Assembly: GCA_946628865.1 (NCBI GenBank)
Contig: CAMOXE010000077.1
Span: forward strand, 1-16,514
Direction: 5' to 3'
Length of the DNA stretch: 16,514 nt
Source of the DNA: an uncultured Clostridia bacterium
GTDB lineage: Bacteria > Bacillota > Clostridia > Christensenellales > Borkfalkiaceae
Within the stretch, counting starts at the first letter, position 1. Each line of letters starts with the position of its first letter. Under the pieces are notes generated by a model. That model was given only the letters and a program-made list of their open reading frames with translations, did no database searches and was not told the origin of the DNA. Below, piece after piece: positions 1 to 7,156 of the stretch. The position numbers and the translations under genes are program-made.

Positions 1-28
1 TAGCCAAGTCAATTCATATCCGAACTCG
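1..28 (+). repeat. Left terminal inverted repeat, 28 bp
   Basis: Pairs with 215-242 without a mismatch. It begins at the first base of the window, so the true arm may extend further left. Confidence 0.9.
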
Positions 29-214
29 TTTAAGCGTTGGACTTTCGGCGTATTTTCACAAATTCTCACTTGTAGTATGAGTTGCGACTGCATTCGCCTT
101 TGTAAAAATCCACTCGAAATTGCACCGTTTAAATGCTTTGCACCTTAAATAAAGTATTTTGCGAGTATTTTTGGTGAGAGCGAGCGTAATAGAACGCAAA
201 AGACTTATTTAAGG

Positions 215-242
215 CGAGTTCGGATATGAATTGACTTGGCTA
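215..242 (-). repeat. Right terminal inverted repeat, 28 bp
   Basis: Exact reverse complement of 1-28. Symmetry breaks down just inside the arms, where only short patches (a TTTAAG/CTTAAA-like stretch) remain similar. Confidence 0.9.
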
Positions 243-322
243 AGCCGATTATATCCATTTTAAAGCGAATATATACCGAACAAGAATAATTTGCGGATAA
301 ACTATCTTTAAGTCCTACATAT

Positions 323-350
323 TATAATCCTGTTTTTCATACATTATAAT
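323..350 (+). promoter_or_regulatory. Two tandem TATAAT boxes before the lipoprotein gene
   Basis: TATAAT occurs at 323-328 and again at 345-350, the second directly abutting the ATG at 351. The first would start transcription near 335 and give a leader of about 16 nt. No convincing -35 box stands 16-18 bp upstream of either. There is no purine-rich ribosome binding site before the ATG, so translation initiation would have to be SD-independent or the start lies elsewhere. The two boxes sit in an approximate direct repeat (ACAT(AT)TATAAT). Confidence 0.4.
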
Positions 351-1322
351 ATGAAAAAAGCGGCGACGGCAATAACGCTTGTAATTTTTTTTCTCATAAT
401 GATTTTTACGCCTGCGGTATCCTGCGCGAAAACCCGCGGCGGCGAAGATTTTCCGATAAAGACCGAAACGCCCAAAGTAATATTGACGCTATGGAACGTC
501 GATACCTTCGAGGGCGGTTACGGTTCGAGAACGGATTATCTGTCGCGTATTTGCGATCGACTGACGGATAAAGGGATATTCGTTATAGTATCGTCATACG
601 GCTTGGAGTCTGCCGAAAAGAAAATAAACGGCGGAGTTTTGCCGGATATTATATCTTTCGGCGTCGGTGCGGATTTCGTCTTGGCTAATGCGCAGCCGCT
701 TGCGAAAAGTGACTTTGTGGGCGGAGAGGCGCTCGGCAGAACCTATGCCGAGCCTTGGTGCAGAGGCGGATATTTTTTAATATCCGAAAACCCCGTTAAC
801 GAGCATATAGACCGACTTATCGTCTCAAAAGGCAATTATAACAATCCGCTTTGCGCTCTGCATTATTCTCCTTACGAGGCAAAGGAGACGGTGGTTTTGG
901 ATCCGCTTTCCGCCTACGTCGAATACTTAAAGGGCGGAGCGGTACTGCTCGGGACACAGCGGGACGTAAGGCGACTTACCGTAAAAAACAAGCCGTTTAC
1001 CGCGGTGCCGCTCGAAGAGTTTTGCGATCTCTATCAGTATATAGCAATCACTTCGGCAAACGCGGAAAAGATACCTTATGCGAAGTCCGCGCTTAAATTC
1101 ATCGTCGAAAATTCGGATAAAAACGTGTCCGAAATAGGCATGCTGCCGATAGGTAAAAACGCGCAAAGCGACGCGCTCGGCGCATACGATACGTTAAAGA
1201 CGGATAAAACGCTAAGTCCGTTTACAATGCGAAAAACCTTGGAAGAACTCTTTGAGGCACTCGAGGGCGGCAATGCGGAAGAAAAGTCCGTAAAACTTGA
1301 AAACACGATAAAACACTTGTAA
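351..1322 (+). CDS. Predicted lipoprotein, solute-binding-protein-like
   Basis: Encodes 323 residues. The N-terminus is a lipoprotein signal peptide: MKK, a hydrophobic stretch at about residues 5-21, then a lipobox AVSC with Cys25 as the likely lipidated residue. The mature protein should be anchored on the outer face of the membrane. The segment from about residue 43 (VILTLWNVDTFEGG) followed by a PDIISFG stretch resembles the opening of extracellular solute-binding proteins of ABC transporters (family 1 type), but the protein is shorter than the usual 400-plus residues and no permease or ATPase genes adjoin it. The substrate cannot be guessed. The signal peptide supports the ATG at 351 even though no ribosome binding site precedes it. 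The downstream murB begins 40 nt later without an obvious terminator, so they may be cotranscribed. Family assignment is tentative. Confidence 0.7.
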   Translation: MKKAATAITLVIFFLIMIFTPAVSCAKTRGGEDFPIKTETPKVILTLWNVDTFEGGYGSRTDYLSRICDRLTDKGIFVIVSSYGLESAEKKINGGVLPDIISFGVGADFVLANAQPLAKSDFVGGEALGRTYAEPWCRGGYFLISENPVNEHIDRLIVSKGNYNNPLCALHYSPYEAKETVVLDPLSAYVEYLKGGAVLLGTQRDVRRLTVKNKPFTAVPLEEFCDLYQYIAITSANAEKIPYAKSALKFIVENSDKNVSEIGMLPIGKNAQSDALGAYDTLKTDKTLSPFTMRKTLEELFEALEGGNAEEKSVKLENTIKHL

Positions 1323-1362
1323 TTTTATTGATTTTGTTGTAAAATAGGAGGAAAGAGCAGAA

Positions 1363-2262
1363 TTGAAAACTCTTTATGAGAAAATATCCGAAAAACTCGG
1401 CGTCAACGTTAAAATAAACGAGCCGCTGTCGGGTTACACGTCGTATTCGACCGGCGGCAATGCGGACGCGGTGTTTTTTCCAAAGACCGAAGTCGAGGCG
1501 AGAGCGCTGACCGAGGAATTGAGGGATAACGGTATAGAATACGCGGCGCTCGGCAACGGTACTAACGTACTCGTTTCCGACGACGGCTATCGCGGGGCGA
1601 TAATCTCCACGGCAGAACTTAAGGGCATAACCATAAGCGGCAGCGTTTTGAAAGCGCATTCGGGAGATAAACTTTCCGAGATTTTGGACTGCGCCCTGTA
1701 CAATTCGCTCGGCGGCATAGAATTTTTATGCGGAATACCCGCGACGCTCGGCGGCGCTATCGCCATGAACGCGGGCTGTTTCGGCAAAAGCATAGGCGAC
1801 TTCGTCTTGTACGTTACTTCCGCGTCAGGGATATATAAGCGTGCGGAGTGCGGTTTCGACTATCGCACGAGCAGATTTTCAGAGAAAAACGACCTCGTGA
1901 TTTCGGCGTGCTTAAACCTTGAAAACGTCGAATACGATTTGTCGGAGAATAAGTCCGAGTACTTTAAATCGTTAAGGCGCACGCGCCAGCCGAGAGGCAA
2001 GTCTTGCGGCAGCGTGTTCAAAAACGACGGATATTATGCGGGCAAGGTCATAGAGAGTTGTATGCTTAAAGGCTATTCCGTGGGCGGGGCGCGCGTTTCG
2101 GATAAACACGCAAACTTTATAATAGCGGAAAAAGGCGCGACGAGCAGCGATATAAGTCAATTGATAGCGCATATCAAATCGACTGTAAAGCAAAATTGCG
2201 GCGTAGAACTAAAAGAAGAAATACGGTATTTGGGAAGATTCAGCGATGGAGATGACGTATGA
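1363..2262 (+). CDS. murB: UDP-N-acetylenolpyruvoylglucosamine reductase (MurB)
   Basis: Encodes a 299-residue cytoplasmic flavoenzyme that reduces UDP-GlcNAc-enolpyruvate with NADPH to UDP-N-acetylmuramate, the second committed step of peptidoglycan precursor synthesis. The FAD-binding region reads GNGTNVLVSD at about residues 65-73, followed by GIPATLGGAIAMNAG at 124-138. The substrate-binding YRTSRF is at 167-172. The catalytic serine motif GSVFKN is at 216-221 (Ser217), where the usual following proline is Asp. HANFI is at 249-253 and the catalytic C-terminal Glu lies in KEEIRYLG, probably Glu286. Length is normal for the family. The start is TTG, chosen because AGGAGG stands at 1346-1351, 11 nt upstream. 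The 3' end overlaps the PHP gene by 17 nt, so the two are translationally coupled. Identification is secure. Confidence 0.96.
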   Translation: MKTLYEKISEKLGVNVKINEPLSGYTSYSTGGNADAVFFPKTEVEARALTEELRDNGIEYAALGNGTNVLVSDDGYRGAIISTAELKGITISGSVLKAHSGDKLSEILDCALYNSLGGIEFLCGIPATLGGAIAMNAGCFGKSIGDFVLYVTSASGIYKRAECGFDYRTSRFSEKNDLVISACLNLENVEYDLSENKSEYFKSLRRTRQPRGKSCGSVFKNDGYYAGKVIESCMLKGYSVGGARVSDKHANFIIAEKGATSSDISQLIAHIKSTVKQNCGVELKEEIRYLGRFSDGDDV

Positions 2263-3022
2263 CTTGCATACTCATACCACTTTCAGCCACGGCAAGGGCA
2301 GTATAGAGGAGAACGCGGCGGCGGCGAAAGCGAGAGGATTAAAGGGGATAGCGATAACCGATCACGGTTTTGCGCACCCCGCTTTCGGCATGCGCAGGCG
2401 TAAACTTGCGGACATGCGTTTCCACGTCGAAGAGGCGAAAAAGCAGACGGGCATAGACGTCTTTTTGGGCATAGAATCGAATATCCGCGGAATAAGCGGA
2501 AAGTTGGACGCCGAAGAAAGGGACTACGAGCATTTGGACGTGCTGCTTGCGGGCATTCATAAGTTCGTAATATCCGACAAAATCCCCGACTACGCGAATA
2601 TGCTGCTGAGAAATATCGGTTTCGCTTATCTTAAAATTAAACCGACGAAAAAACAGATCGAATACAATACGAAAACTTATATAAACGCCATAAAAAACAA
2701 TCCCATAGACGTGTTGACGCACATAGGCTTTTTCGCACCGTGCGACGCGGAAGAAGTGGCTAAGTGCGCTCGCGATTACGGAACGTATATCGAGATAAAC
2801 ACCAAGAAATCGCATTTGACCGACGACGAGTGGCGGAAAGTAATAGCCACGGGCGTTCGGTTCGTGGTAGACAGCGACGCGCATTCGGTGGATAGGATAG
2901 GCGACGTCCGCCTCGCGGAAGAACTGTTTAAACGCGTAGAGTTTCCGATGGAAAGAATAATGAATATCGACGGCAGAACGCCGGACTTCAGATTTGCCGA
3001 GTATAAAAAGAGGCGGATATAG
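2246..3022 (+). CDS. PHP-domain phosphoesterase, YcdX-like
   Basis: Encodes 258 residues forming one PHP (polymerase and histidinol phosphatase) domain. All expected metal ligands are visible: His8 and His10 in DLHTHT, Asp39-His40 in TDHG, Glu77 in GIES, His105 in AGIHK, His159 in LTHIG, and Asp211/His213 in DSDAHS, so an active trinuclear-metal phosphoesterase is expected. The arrangement, including the C-terminal FPMERIMN segment, resembles the YcdX family rather than histidinol phosphatase HisK; the natural substrate is unknown. The ATG at 2246 lies inside murB, with GGGAAG at 2232-2237 as ribosome binding site; an ATG at 2252 is an alternative. Two bases separate it from whiA. PHP genes between murB and whiA are common in Clostridia, which suggests a housekeeping role, but this is context only. 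Confidence 0.88.
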   Translation: MEMTYDLHTHTTFSHGKGSIEENAAAAKARGLKGIAITDHGFAHPAFGMRRRKLADMRFHVEEAKKQTGIDVFLGIESNIRGISGKLDAEERDYEHLDVLLAGIHKFVISDKIPDYANMLLRNIGFAYLKIKPTKKQIEYNTKTYINAIKNNPIDVLTHIGFFAPCDAEEVAKCARDYGTYIEINTKKSHLTDDEWRKVIATGVRFVVDSDAHSVDRIGDVRLAEELFKRVEFPMERIMNIDGRTPDFRFAEYKKRRI

Positions 3023-3024
3023 CG

Positions 3025-3954
3025 ATGAATTTTTCGAGGGAAGTTAAATCCGAACTTATGGGGAGGAGATTCGATTCGTCGTGTTGTCGCCACGCGGCGC
3101 TTTCGGCGTATATCCGAACTGCGGCGTTCATAGAATCGCGCGGCGGCGAGGTCGGTTTTGAATTTGCCTCCGAAGGCGAGGCGGCGGAATACTTTAAAAA
3201 CATAATAGTATCCGAGTACGGCGTAGAGCCTGAAACCTTAAAAGAGGACAAGCCCGGCAAACGGCAAAAGACGGTCTATACGTTCGTAAACGATAAAAGT
3301 TTAGGCGTTTTGGTAGATCTCGGTCTTGCCGAGGTGGACGAACGCGGGGTCGCGATAAAACTTAATATAGACGAATACGCGATAGAAAACGAGTGCTGCA
3401 AGACAGCGTATATAAAGGGCGCGTTTTTAGGCAGCGGCAGCGTAACTTTGCCGTCGGCGGACAAGGCAACGGGGTATCATCTCGAATTCGTCTTTACGAA
3501 TTATCAGACGGCGACGGATTTTTGCGAACTTTTGAGCGAACTGTATTTTATGCCGAAACTTGCCGAGCGCAAGGGCGGGTATATAGTCTACTTTAAAAGC
3601 CGCGACGAGATAACCGAACTCTTAGGCGTAATGGGCGCGAGTAAAGCGGTTTTGAAACTGTCGGCGTTTACGGTGGAAAAAGATTTCAACAACACCGAAA
3701 ACAGGCGTTTAAACTGTGAAATGTCGAATATGACGAAACAGATAGACGCGTCGGTAAAACAAGTCCGCGCGGTGCAAAAAATCGACGAGACGGTCGGGCT
3801 CGACTCTCTCGACGATAAGTACAGAGAGGTTGCGAAGGCGAGGCTGAAAAACACGGGCATGACGCTGAGCGAACTTGCGGCTATCCTCGGAATATCAAAG
3901 AGTTGTTTAAATCACAGACTTAGAAAAATAGTGGAAATATCCGAAGAATTATAG
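3025..3954 (+). CDS. whiA: Sporulation/cell-division regulator WhiA
   Basis: Encodes 309 residues, the usual WhiA length. It starts with the characteristic MNFSREVKSEL, followed by a LAGLIDADG-homing-endonuclease-like N-terminal region that includes CCRHAALSAYIRT and, further on, CCKTAYIKGAFLGSGSV. The conserved NRRLNCEMSNMTKQ segment follows, and the C-terminal DNA-binding domain (about residues 262-305) contains the helix-turn-helix TLSELAAILGISKSCLNHRLRK. The family has lost nuclease activity; in actinomycetes it activates sporulation division genes, and in Bacillus it affects cell division and chromosome segregation. It follows the PHP gene by 2 nt with GAGGCGG as ribosome binding site. 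Unlike the common clostridial order, no rapZ or yvcK gene stands before it here. Confidence 0.96.
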   Translation: MNFSREVKSELMGRRFDSSCCRHAALSAYIRTAAFIESRGGEVGFEFASEGEAAEYFKNIIVSEYGVEPETLKEDKPGKRQKTVYTFVNDKSLGVLVDLGLAEVDERGVAIKLNIDEYAIENECCKTAYIKGAFLGSGSVTLPSADKATGYHLEFVFTNYQTATDFCELLSELYFMPKLAERKGGYIVYFKSRDEITELLGVMGASKAVLKLSAFTVEKDFNNTENRRLNCEMSNMTKQIDASVKQVRAVQKIDETVGLDSLDDKYREVAKARLKNTGMTLSELAAILGISKSCLNHRLRKIVEISEEL

Positions 3955-3963
3955 GAGAAGAAA

Positions 3964-5052
3964 ATGAAGAACGTAATACTTACCGGCGATCGCCCGACGG
4001 GCAGACTGCATTTGGGACACTACGTCGGAGCGTTAAAGCGCAGGGTTGAAATACAAAACGCGGGCGACTATGAAAAGATGTACGTCATGATAGCCGACGC
4101 GCAGGCGCTTACCGACAACGCCGAAAACCCCGAAAAGGTGCGGCAGAACATAATCGAAGTTTGTCTCGACTACTTATCCGTAGGCGTGGACCCGAATAAA
4201 TCGACGATATTTATTCAATCGCAAGTGCCTGCGCTTTGCGAACTGTCGTTTTATTATATGAATTTGGTAACGGTATCGCGTCTGCAGAGAAATCCGACGG
4301 TAAAAAGCGAAATACAGATGCGGAACTTTGAAACGAGCATACCCGTAGGTTTTTTCACTTACCCTATAAGCCAGACGGCGGATATTACCGCGTTCGGCGC
4401 AAATATAGTCCCCGTCGGCGAGGATCAACTTCCGATGCTCGAACAAGCGCGGGAAATCGTCAGAAAATTCAACGCGATATACGGCGAAACGCTCGTCGAG
4501 CCGGAGGCGGTTTTGCCGAGCAATAAAGCGAGTTTCAGACTTCCCGGTACGGACGGCAAGGCAAAGATGAGCAAGTCGCTCGGAAACTGCATATATCTTG
4601 CGGACGAGCCGGACGAAGTAAAGGCGAAGATAATGAGTATGTATACCGACCCCGACCATATAAAGATAACCGACCCCGGAAAACTCGAAGGCAACGCGGT
4701 GTTTACCTATCTGGACGCGCTTTGCGAGGACAAGCACTTTGCCGAATTTTTACCGGAGTATGCTAATTTAGACGAACTGAAAGCGCACTATACGCGCGGC
4801 GGGCTTGGCGACATGAAGGTAAAGAAGTTCCTAAACGCTGTGATACAGTCCTTGCTTTCGCCGATTCGCGAGAGAAGAAAGGAGTGGGAGAAGGATATTC
4901 CCGCGATATACGAAATACTTAAAAATGGCAGCGAACGCGCCAAAGAGGCGGCGGAAGAAACGCTTTCAAAGGTGAAAGACGCCATGAAGATAAACTATTT
5001 TTCGGACGAAGAATTGATAAGGGCGCAATCCGAGAAATACGGAAGAAGATAA
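3964..5052 (+). CDS. trpS: Tryptophan--tRNA ligase, TrpRS II-like subtype
   Basis: Encodes a 362-residue class I aminoacyl-tRNA synthetase that charges tRNA-Trp. The HIGH signature is HLGH at residues 16-19 in LTGDRPTGRLHLGH, and the KMSKS loop is exact at residues 201-205. The segments ADAQALTDN, QNPTVK-like (RNPTVKSEI), VPVGEDQLPMLEQ and GGLGDMKVKKFL match, from memory, the second-type TrpRS described in Deinococcus radiodurans more than the roughly 330-residue Bacillus enzyme. The ribosome binding site AGGAGA overlaps the whiA stop codon, 9 nt before the ATG, so it is the last gene of the murB-PHP-whiA-trpS run. A strong terminator follows 48 nt after the stop. No T-box leader precedes it, so it does not appear to be controlled by uncharged tRNA-Trp. 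Confidence 0.96.
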   Translation: MKNVILTGDRPTGRLHLGHYVGALKRRVEIQNAGDYEKMYVMIADAQALTDNAENPEKVRQNIIEVCLDYLSVGVDPNKSTIFIQSQVPALCELSFYYMNLVTVSRLQRNPTVKSEIQMRNFETSIPVGFFTYPISQTADITAFGANIVPVGEDQLPMLEQAREIVRKFNAIYGETLVEPEAVLPSNKASFRLPGTDGKAKMSKSLGNCIYLADEPDEVKAKIMSMYTDPDHIKITDPGKLEGNAVFTYLDALCEDKHFAEFLPEYANLDELKAHYTRGGLGDMKVKKFLNAVIQSLLSPIRERRKEWEKDIPAIYEILKNGSERAKEAAEETLSKVKDAMKINYFSDEELIRAQSEKYGRR

Positions 5053-5099
5053 ACCGCTCGGGCGCTCCGCCCGTCGACTAAAACGTGTAAACCAAATAT

Positions 5100-5145
5100 A
5101 AAAAGCGGGTAAAACTTGTAAATTCACAAGTTTTACCCGCTTTTT
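5100..5145. terminator. Bidirectional intrinsic terminator between trpS and the PPTase gene
   Basis: A 20-bp perfect stem (AAAAAGCGGGTAAAACTTGT at 5100-5119 with its complement at 5126-5145) has a 6-nt loop. Each side ends in five T residues when read on its own strand, so it can end both the plus-strand trpS transcript and the minus-strand PPTase transcript. Confidence 0.93.
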
Positions 5146-5234
5146 GAGCAGTTTTTATCGCTTTTCATAAGAATTAAAGATATTCGGCTGTAAGACGTAA
5201 ACCCCGTTGCGAAAATTTGCGCGTTTTCGCGGAT

Positions 5235-5840
5235 TTAAATCAAATCGGCGTCCGCTAAGATAAGTTTAATTTTGAACGGCTCGGCGGATTTAAGCGTAAC
5301 GCAAATTATGTGTCCGTCAAAGATCTTCGAGCGTGAAAAATATTTTTCCCCGAGGTAAGTTTTTTCGCCGTCTGAGTTTGACGGAACTTCGTTTAATCGA
5401 CTTATAAGCCCGCTTCCTACGCATTTCAGTAGACTTTCTTTAGCCGTCCAAGCCGAAAGGAACTCCTCTGGAGAAGAAATATTCGCCCGCTCGGCGGCGC
5501 TTAAAATTTTGTTTGCAAAGCGAAAATCGATAGGCTTAATTTTCTCCACGTCCACGCCCGTTTCCGCGTTCGCCACGGCGAGCGCCGCGTAGTCGCCCGA
5601 GTGCGACAAGTTGAAAAACGCGCCGACTTTATGCGGCTTTCCGTACTTGCCGTAAGATAACGGGAGCGGCGGCGTGTATGCGTTTAAGAGATATTTCCCG
5701 GCTATTCTGAGCGTTTTTTCGCGCTCGGATTTATATTTATTGACCTCGGCGAGTTGGTTTTCGGAGAGGCGGCTCGTAAAAAAATCCGCTTGCGCCGAAA
5801 CGGCGTCTGCGCTCAAAAGGTAAACCGTAACTGTCGTCAT
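5235..5840 (-). CDS. Sfp-type 4'-phosphopantetheinyl transferase
   Basis: Encodes 201 residues. Enzymes of this superfamily transfer phosphopantetheine from CoA to a serine of acyl or peptidyl carrier proteins. Visible motifs are GKPH at 67-70, the CoA-binding FNLSHSGDYA at 76-85 (His80), the magnesium-binding GVDVE at 95-99 (Asp97, Glu99), and the signature WTAKES with Glu135 at 131-136 followed by KCVGSGL. At about 200 residues and with two pseudo-repeats it belongs to the Sfp/Gsp group rather than the short AcpS group, so it may serve secondary-metabolism carriers or act as the genome's only carrier-protein activator; no carrier or synthase gene is in the window. It is transcribed toward trpS and shares its terminator. 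Its promoter is perfect and the predicted mRNA leaderless. Confidence 0.9.
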   Translation of the reverse strand: MTTVTVYLLSADAVSAQADFFTSRLSENQLAEVNKYKSEREKTLRIAGKYLLNAYTPPLPLSYGKYGKPHKVGAFFNLSHSGDYAALAVANAETGVDVEKIKPIDFRFANKILSAAERANISSPEEFLSAWTAKESLLKCVGSGLISRLNEVPSNSDGEKTYLGEKYFSRSKIFDGHIICVTLKSAEPFKIKLILADADLI

Positions 5841-5846
5841 AAAAAA

Positions 5847-5875
5847 ATTATAGCGAACGCAAAAAAAAATGTCAA
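5847..5875 (-). promoter_or_regulatory. Perfect sigma-A consensus promoter for the PPTase gene (leaderless)
   Basis: On the minus strand TTGACA (5875-5870), a spacer of exactly 17 bp, and TATAAT (5852-5847) match the consensus at all 12 positions. Only six T residues separate the -10 box from the ATG (5840-5838). Transcription starting 6-7 nt after the -10 box would therefore begin at or beside the A of the start codon. There is no Shine-Dalgarno sequence, which agrees with a leaderless mRNA. Confidence 0.85.
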
Positions 5876-5892
5876 GCGGGCGTTTAAAATTC

Positions 5893-5921
5893 TTGATTAT
5901 ACACTTAATAAATGTTATAAT
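5893..5921 (+). promoter_or_regulatory. Sigma-A-type promoter for the YbhN-GT4-SbcD-SbcC operon
   Basis: TTGATT (5893-5898), a 17-bp spacer and TATAAT (5916-5921). Expected start is near 5928, giving a leader of about 14 nt with only a weak GGTAAG before the ATG at 5942. It is divergent from the PPTase promoter, with the two -35 boxes 17 bp apart. Confidence 0.8.
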
Positions 5922-5941
5922 ATATTACACGGTAAGATGTA

Positions 5942-7156
5942 ATGGCAGACGAAAAAATAAACCACAACGCGGCGGAAAACGTTTCCGCTGCAAAAAAGAG
6001 CGGCGAGGAACAAATAAGCGAACCGCTTAAGAGTTTCGAGGGGTCCGAAGCCGAAGAAATCGCGAAAGCCGAGGCGCAGACAGACGGTAGCCCCGAGCCG
6101 CAAAAACGCAGATGGCTGTTCAATTTCTTCCTGATAGCGATAATCGCTATCGGGGTATATTTGATGTTCAGAATAACCTCTGAGTTTAACGATACCCATA
6201 AAACGTTATGGGATATTTTAAACGAGACGGATATGCTCTTTGCGATCCTCGCTCTGGCGGTACTCATAGTTATTCTCGGCTCGGAAACGATGAAGTATTC
6301 GGTAATCATGCGTGCGCTGACGGGTAAATCGCATTTCATGCTCAGTCTGAGGACGATGTTTCTCGGCAAGTATTACGACAATATAACGCCTTTTTCGACG
6401 GGCGGTCAGCCGATGCAGATATACTTCCTTTGCAAGAACGGTTTTGCGGGCGGTATTTCCGGCGCGGTCATAATGATCAAATATTTCGTAAACACTTTCG
6501 TCTGGGTAATCATCGCGGGCGTGCTTATGGCGTTAAATCCCGGCGCTCTCGGCTCGGCGAGCGGCGCGGCGACTTTGCGTATTCTCGCGTGGGTCGGCTG
6601 GGGAATAAACATGGTCATTCCCGTTTCGGTGGTACTTTTCGTCATATTGCCGAGGTTTTCTTACGCGCTCGTAAGAGGGGTAATATCTATAGGCGAAAAA
6701 CTCAAGATAGTCAAGGACAAAGAGAAATCGCTTGCGCGTTCAACGAAAGTGGTAACCGATTTCAAGGCGTCTTTTGCCATAATGTCGAAAAAACCGAAGA
6801 TGCTCGTATCGCTCGTGGCGTGCTGCGCGGTAGAGACGTGTTTGACGTTTGCGTTCCCGTACTTTATCGTTAAGATGTTCGGAGGCGACCTCGGCGGAAT
6901 TTCGGCGGCGATTCAGATAATGGCGATAAACGCGTTTACGGCGTTCGCGGTGTCGGTCGTACCGACGCCCGGAAACAGCGGCGTATGGGAAGGCGCGAGT
7001 TCGGTCGCGTTCAAGACCATAGCCTCGTCGGCGTGGGTGCTGTTTACCTGGAGATTTTTCGTATATTACATCTATATCATTATCGGCTTGGGAATTACCA
7101 TATATGAAGTTTTAAAAAATACTCTCGGCCGCAAATCGGTAAAGAAAAAGAAATGA
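5942..7156 (+). CDS. YbhN/UPF0104 family integral membrane protein (LPG-synthase TM domain type)
   Basis: Encodes 404 residues. The first 56 residues are acidic, low in complexity and probably disordered in the cytoplasm; a basic stretch (QKRRW) then leads into a polytopic membrane domain with roughly seven to eight segments. Two family hallmarks are present: YYDNITPFSTGGQP at 144-157 and PTPGNSGVWEG at 341-351. These mark the transmembrane half of lysylphosphatidylglycerol synthases (MprF-like), but the soluble aminoacyl-transferase domain is absent, so it should not be called an LPG synthase. In stand-alone form the family is thought to act in flipping or handling lipids or lipid-linked sugars; that function is inferred. 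Its stop overlaps the next glycosyltransferase start as ATGA, which argues for a joint glycolipid pathway. The basic KKKK tail suggests a cytoplasmic C-terminus. Confidence 0.85.
   Translation: MADEKINHNAAENVSAAKKSGEEQISEPLKSFEGSEAEEIAKAEAQTDGSPEPQKRRWLFNFFLIAIIAIGVYLMFRITSEFNDTHKTLWDILNETDMLFAILALAVLIVILGSETMKYSVIMRALTGKSHFMLSLRTMFLGKYYDNITPFSTGGQPMQIYFLCKNGFAGGISGAVIMIKYFVNTFVWVIIAGVLMALNPGALGSASGAATLRILAWVGWGINMVIPVSVVLFVILPRFSYALVRGVISIGEKLKIVKDKEKSLARSTKVVTDFKASFAIMSKKPKMLVSLVACCAVETCLTFAFPYFIVKMFGGDLGGISAAIQIMAINAFTAFAVSVVPTPGNSGVWEGASSVAFKTIASSAWVLFTWRFFVYYIYIIIGLGITIYEVLKNTLGRKSVKKKK

Larger units (their letters stand above)
1..242. mobile_element. 242-bp non-coding element bounded by 28-bp perfect inverted repeats (MITE-like)
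   Basis: Bases 1-28 (beginning TAGCCAAGTCAATTC) are an exact reverse complement of bases 215-242 (ending GACTTGGCTA). No open reading frame of note lies between the arms. The interior carries smaller repeats: AAAAAT-cc-ACTCG at 104-116 faces CGAGTATTTTT at 162-172, and TTGCACC..TTAAAT occurs twice directly at 120-134 and 138-150. The ends read TA...TA, which would fit insertion at a TA target as in Tc1/mariner-IS630 transposons; that is inference. It could instead be a non-mobile structured repeat. The left flank lies outside the window, so a target-site duplication cannot be tested. Confidence 0.7.

Noticed and set aside
1317..1345. Promoter-like TTGTAA-17-TAAAAT before murB
   Set aside because: Transcription would start near 1352, after the AGGAGG at 1346-1351 that murB needs, so it cannot serve the TTG start; cotranscription with the lipoprotein gene is simpler.
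5059..5073. GC-rich hairpin CGGGCG-CTC-CGCCCG after trpS
   Set aside because: A 3-nt loop and no T run; the 20-bp hairpin at 5100-5145 is the real terminator.
5209..5230. GCGAAAA/TTTTCGC hairpin just past the PPTase stop
   Set aside because: Only 7 bp with an 8-nt loop and no T tract on the minus strand; too weak to call a terminator.
6430..6873. Long alternative-frame open reading frame inside the YbhN-type gene (and similar antisense frames throughout)
   Set aside because: They lie fully within well-identified genes, have no ribosome binding sites and show Arg-rich shadow composition.
5942..7156. Naming this gene lysylphosphatidylglycerol synthase (mprF)
   Set aside because: Only the transmembrane family is present; the C-terminal aminoacyl-transferase domain is missing.
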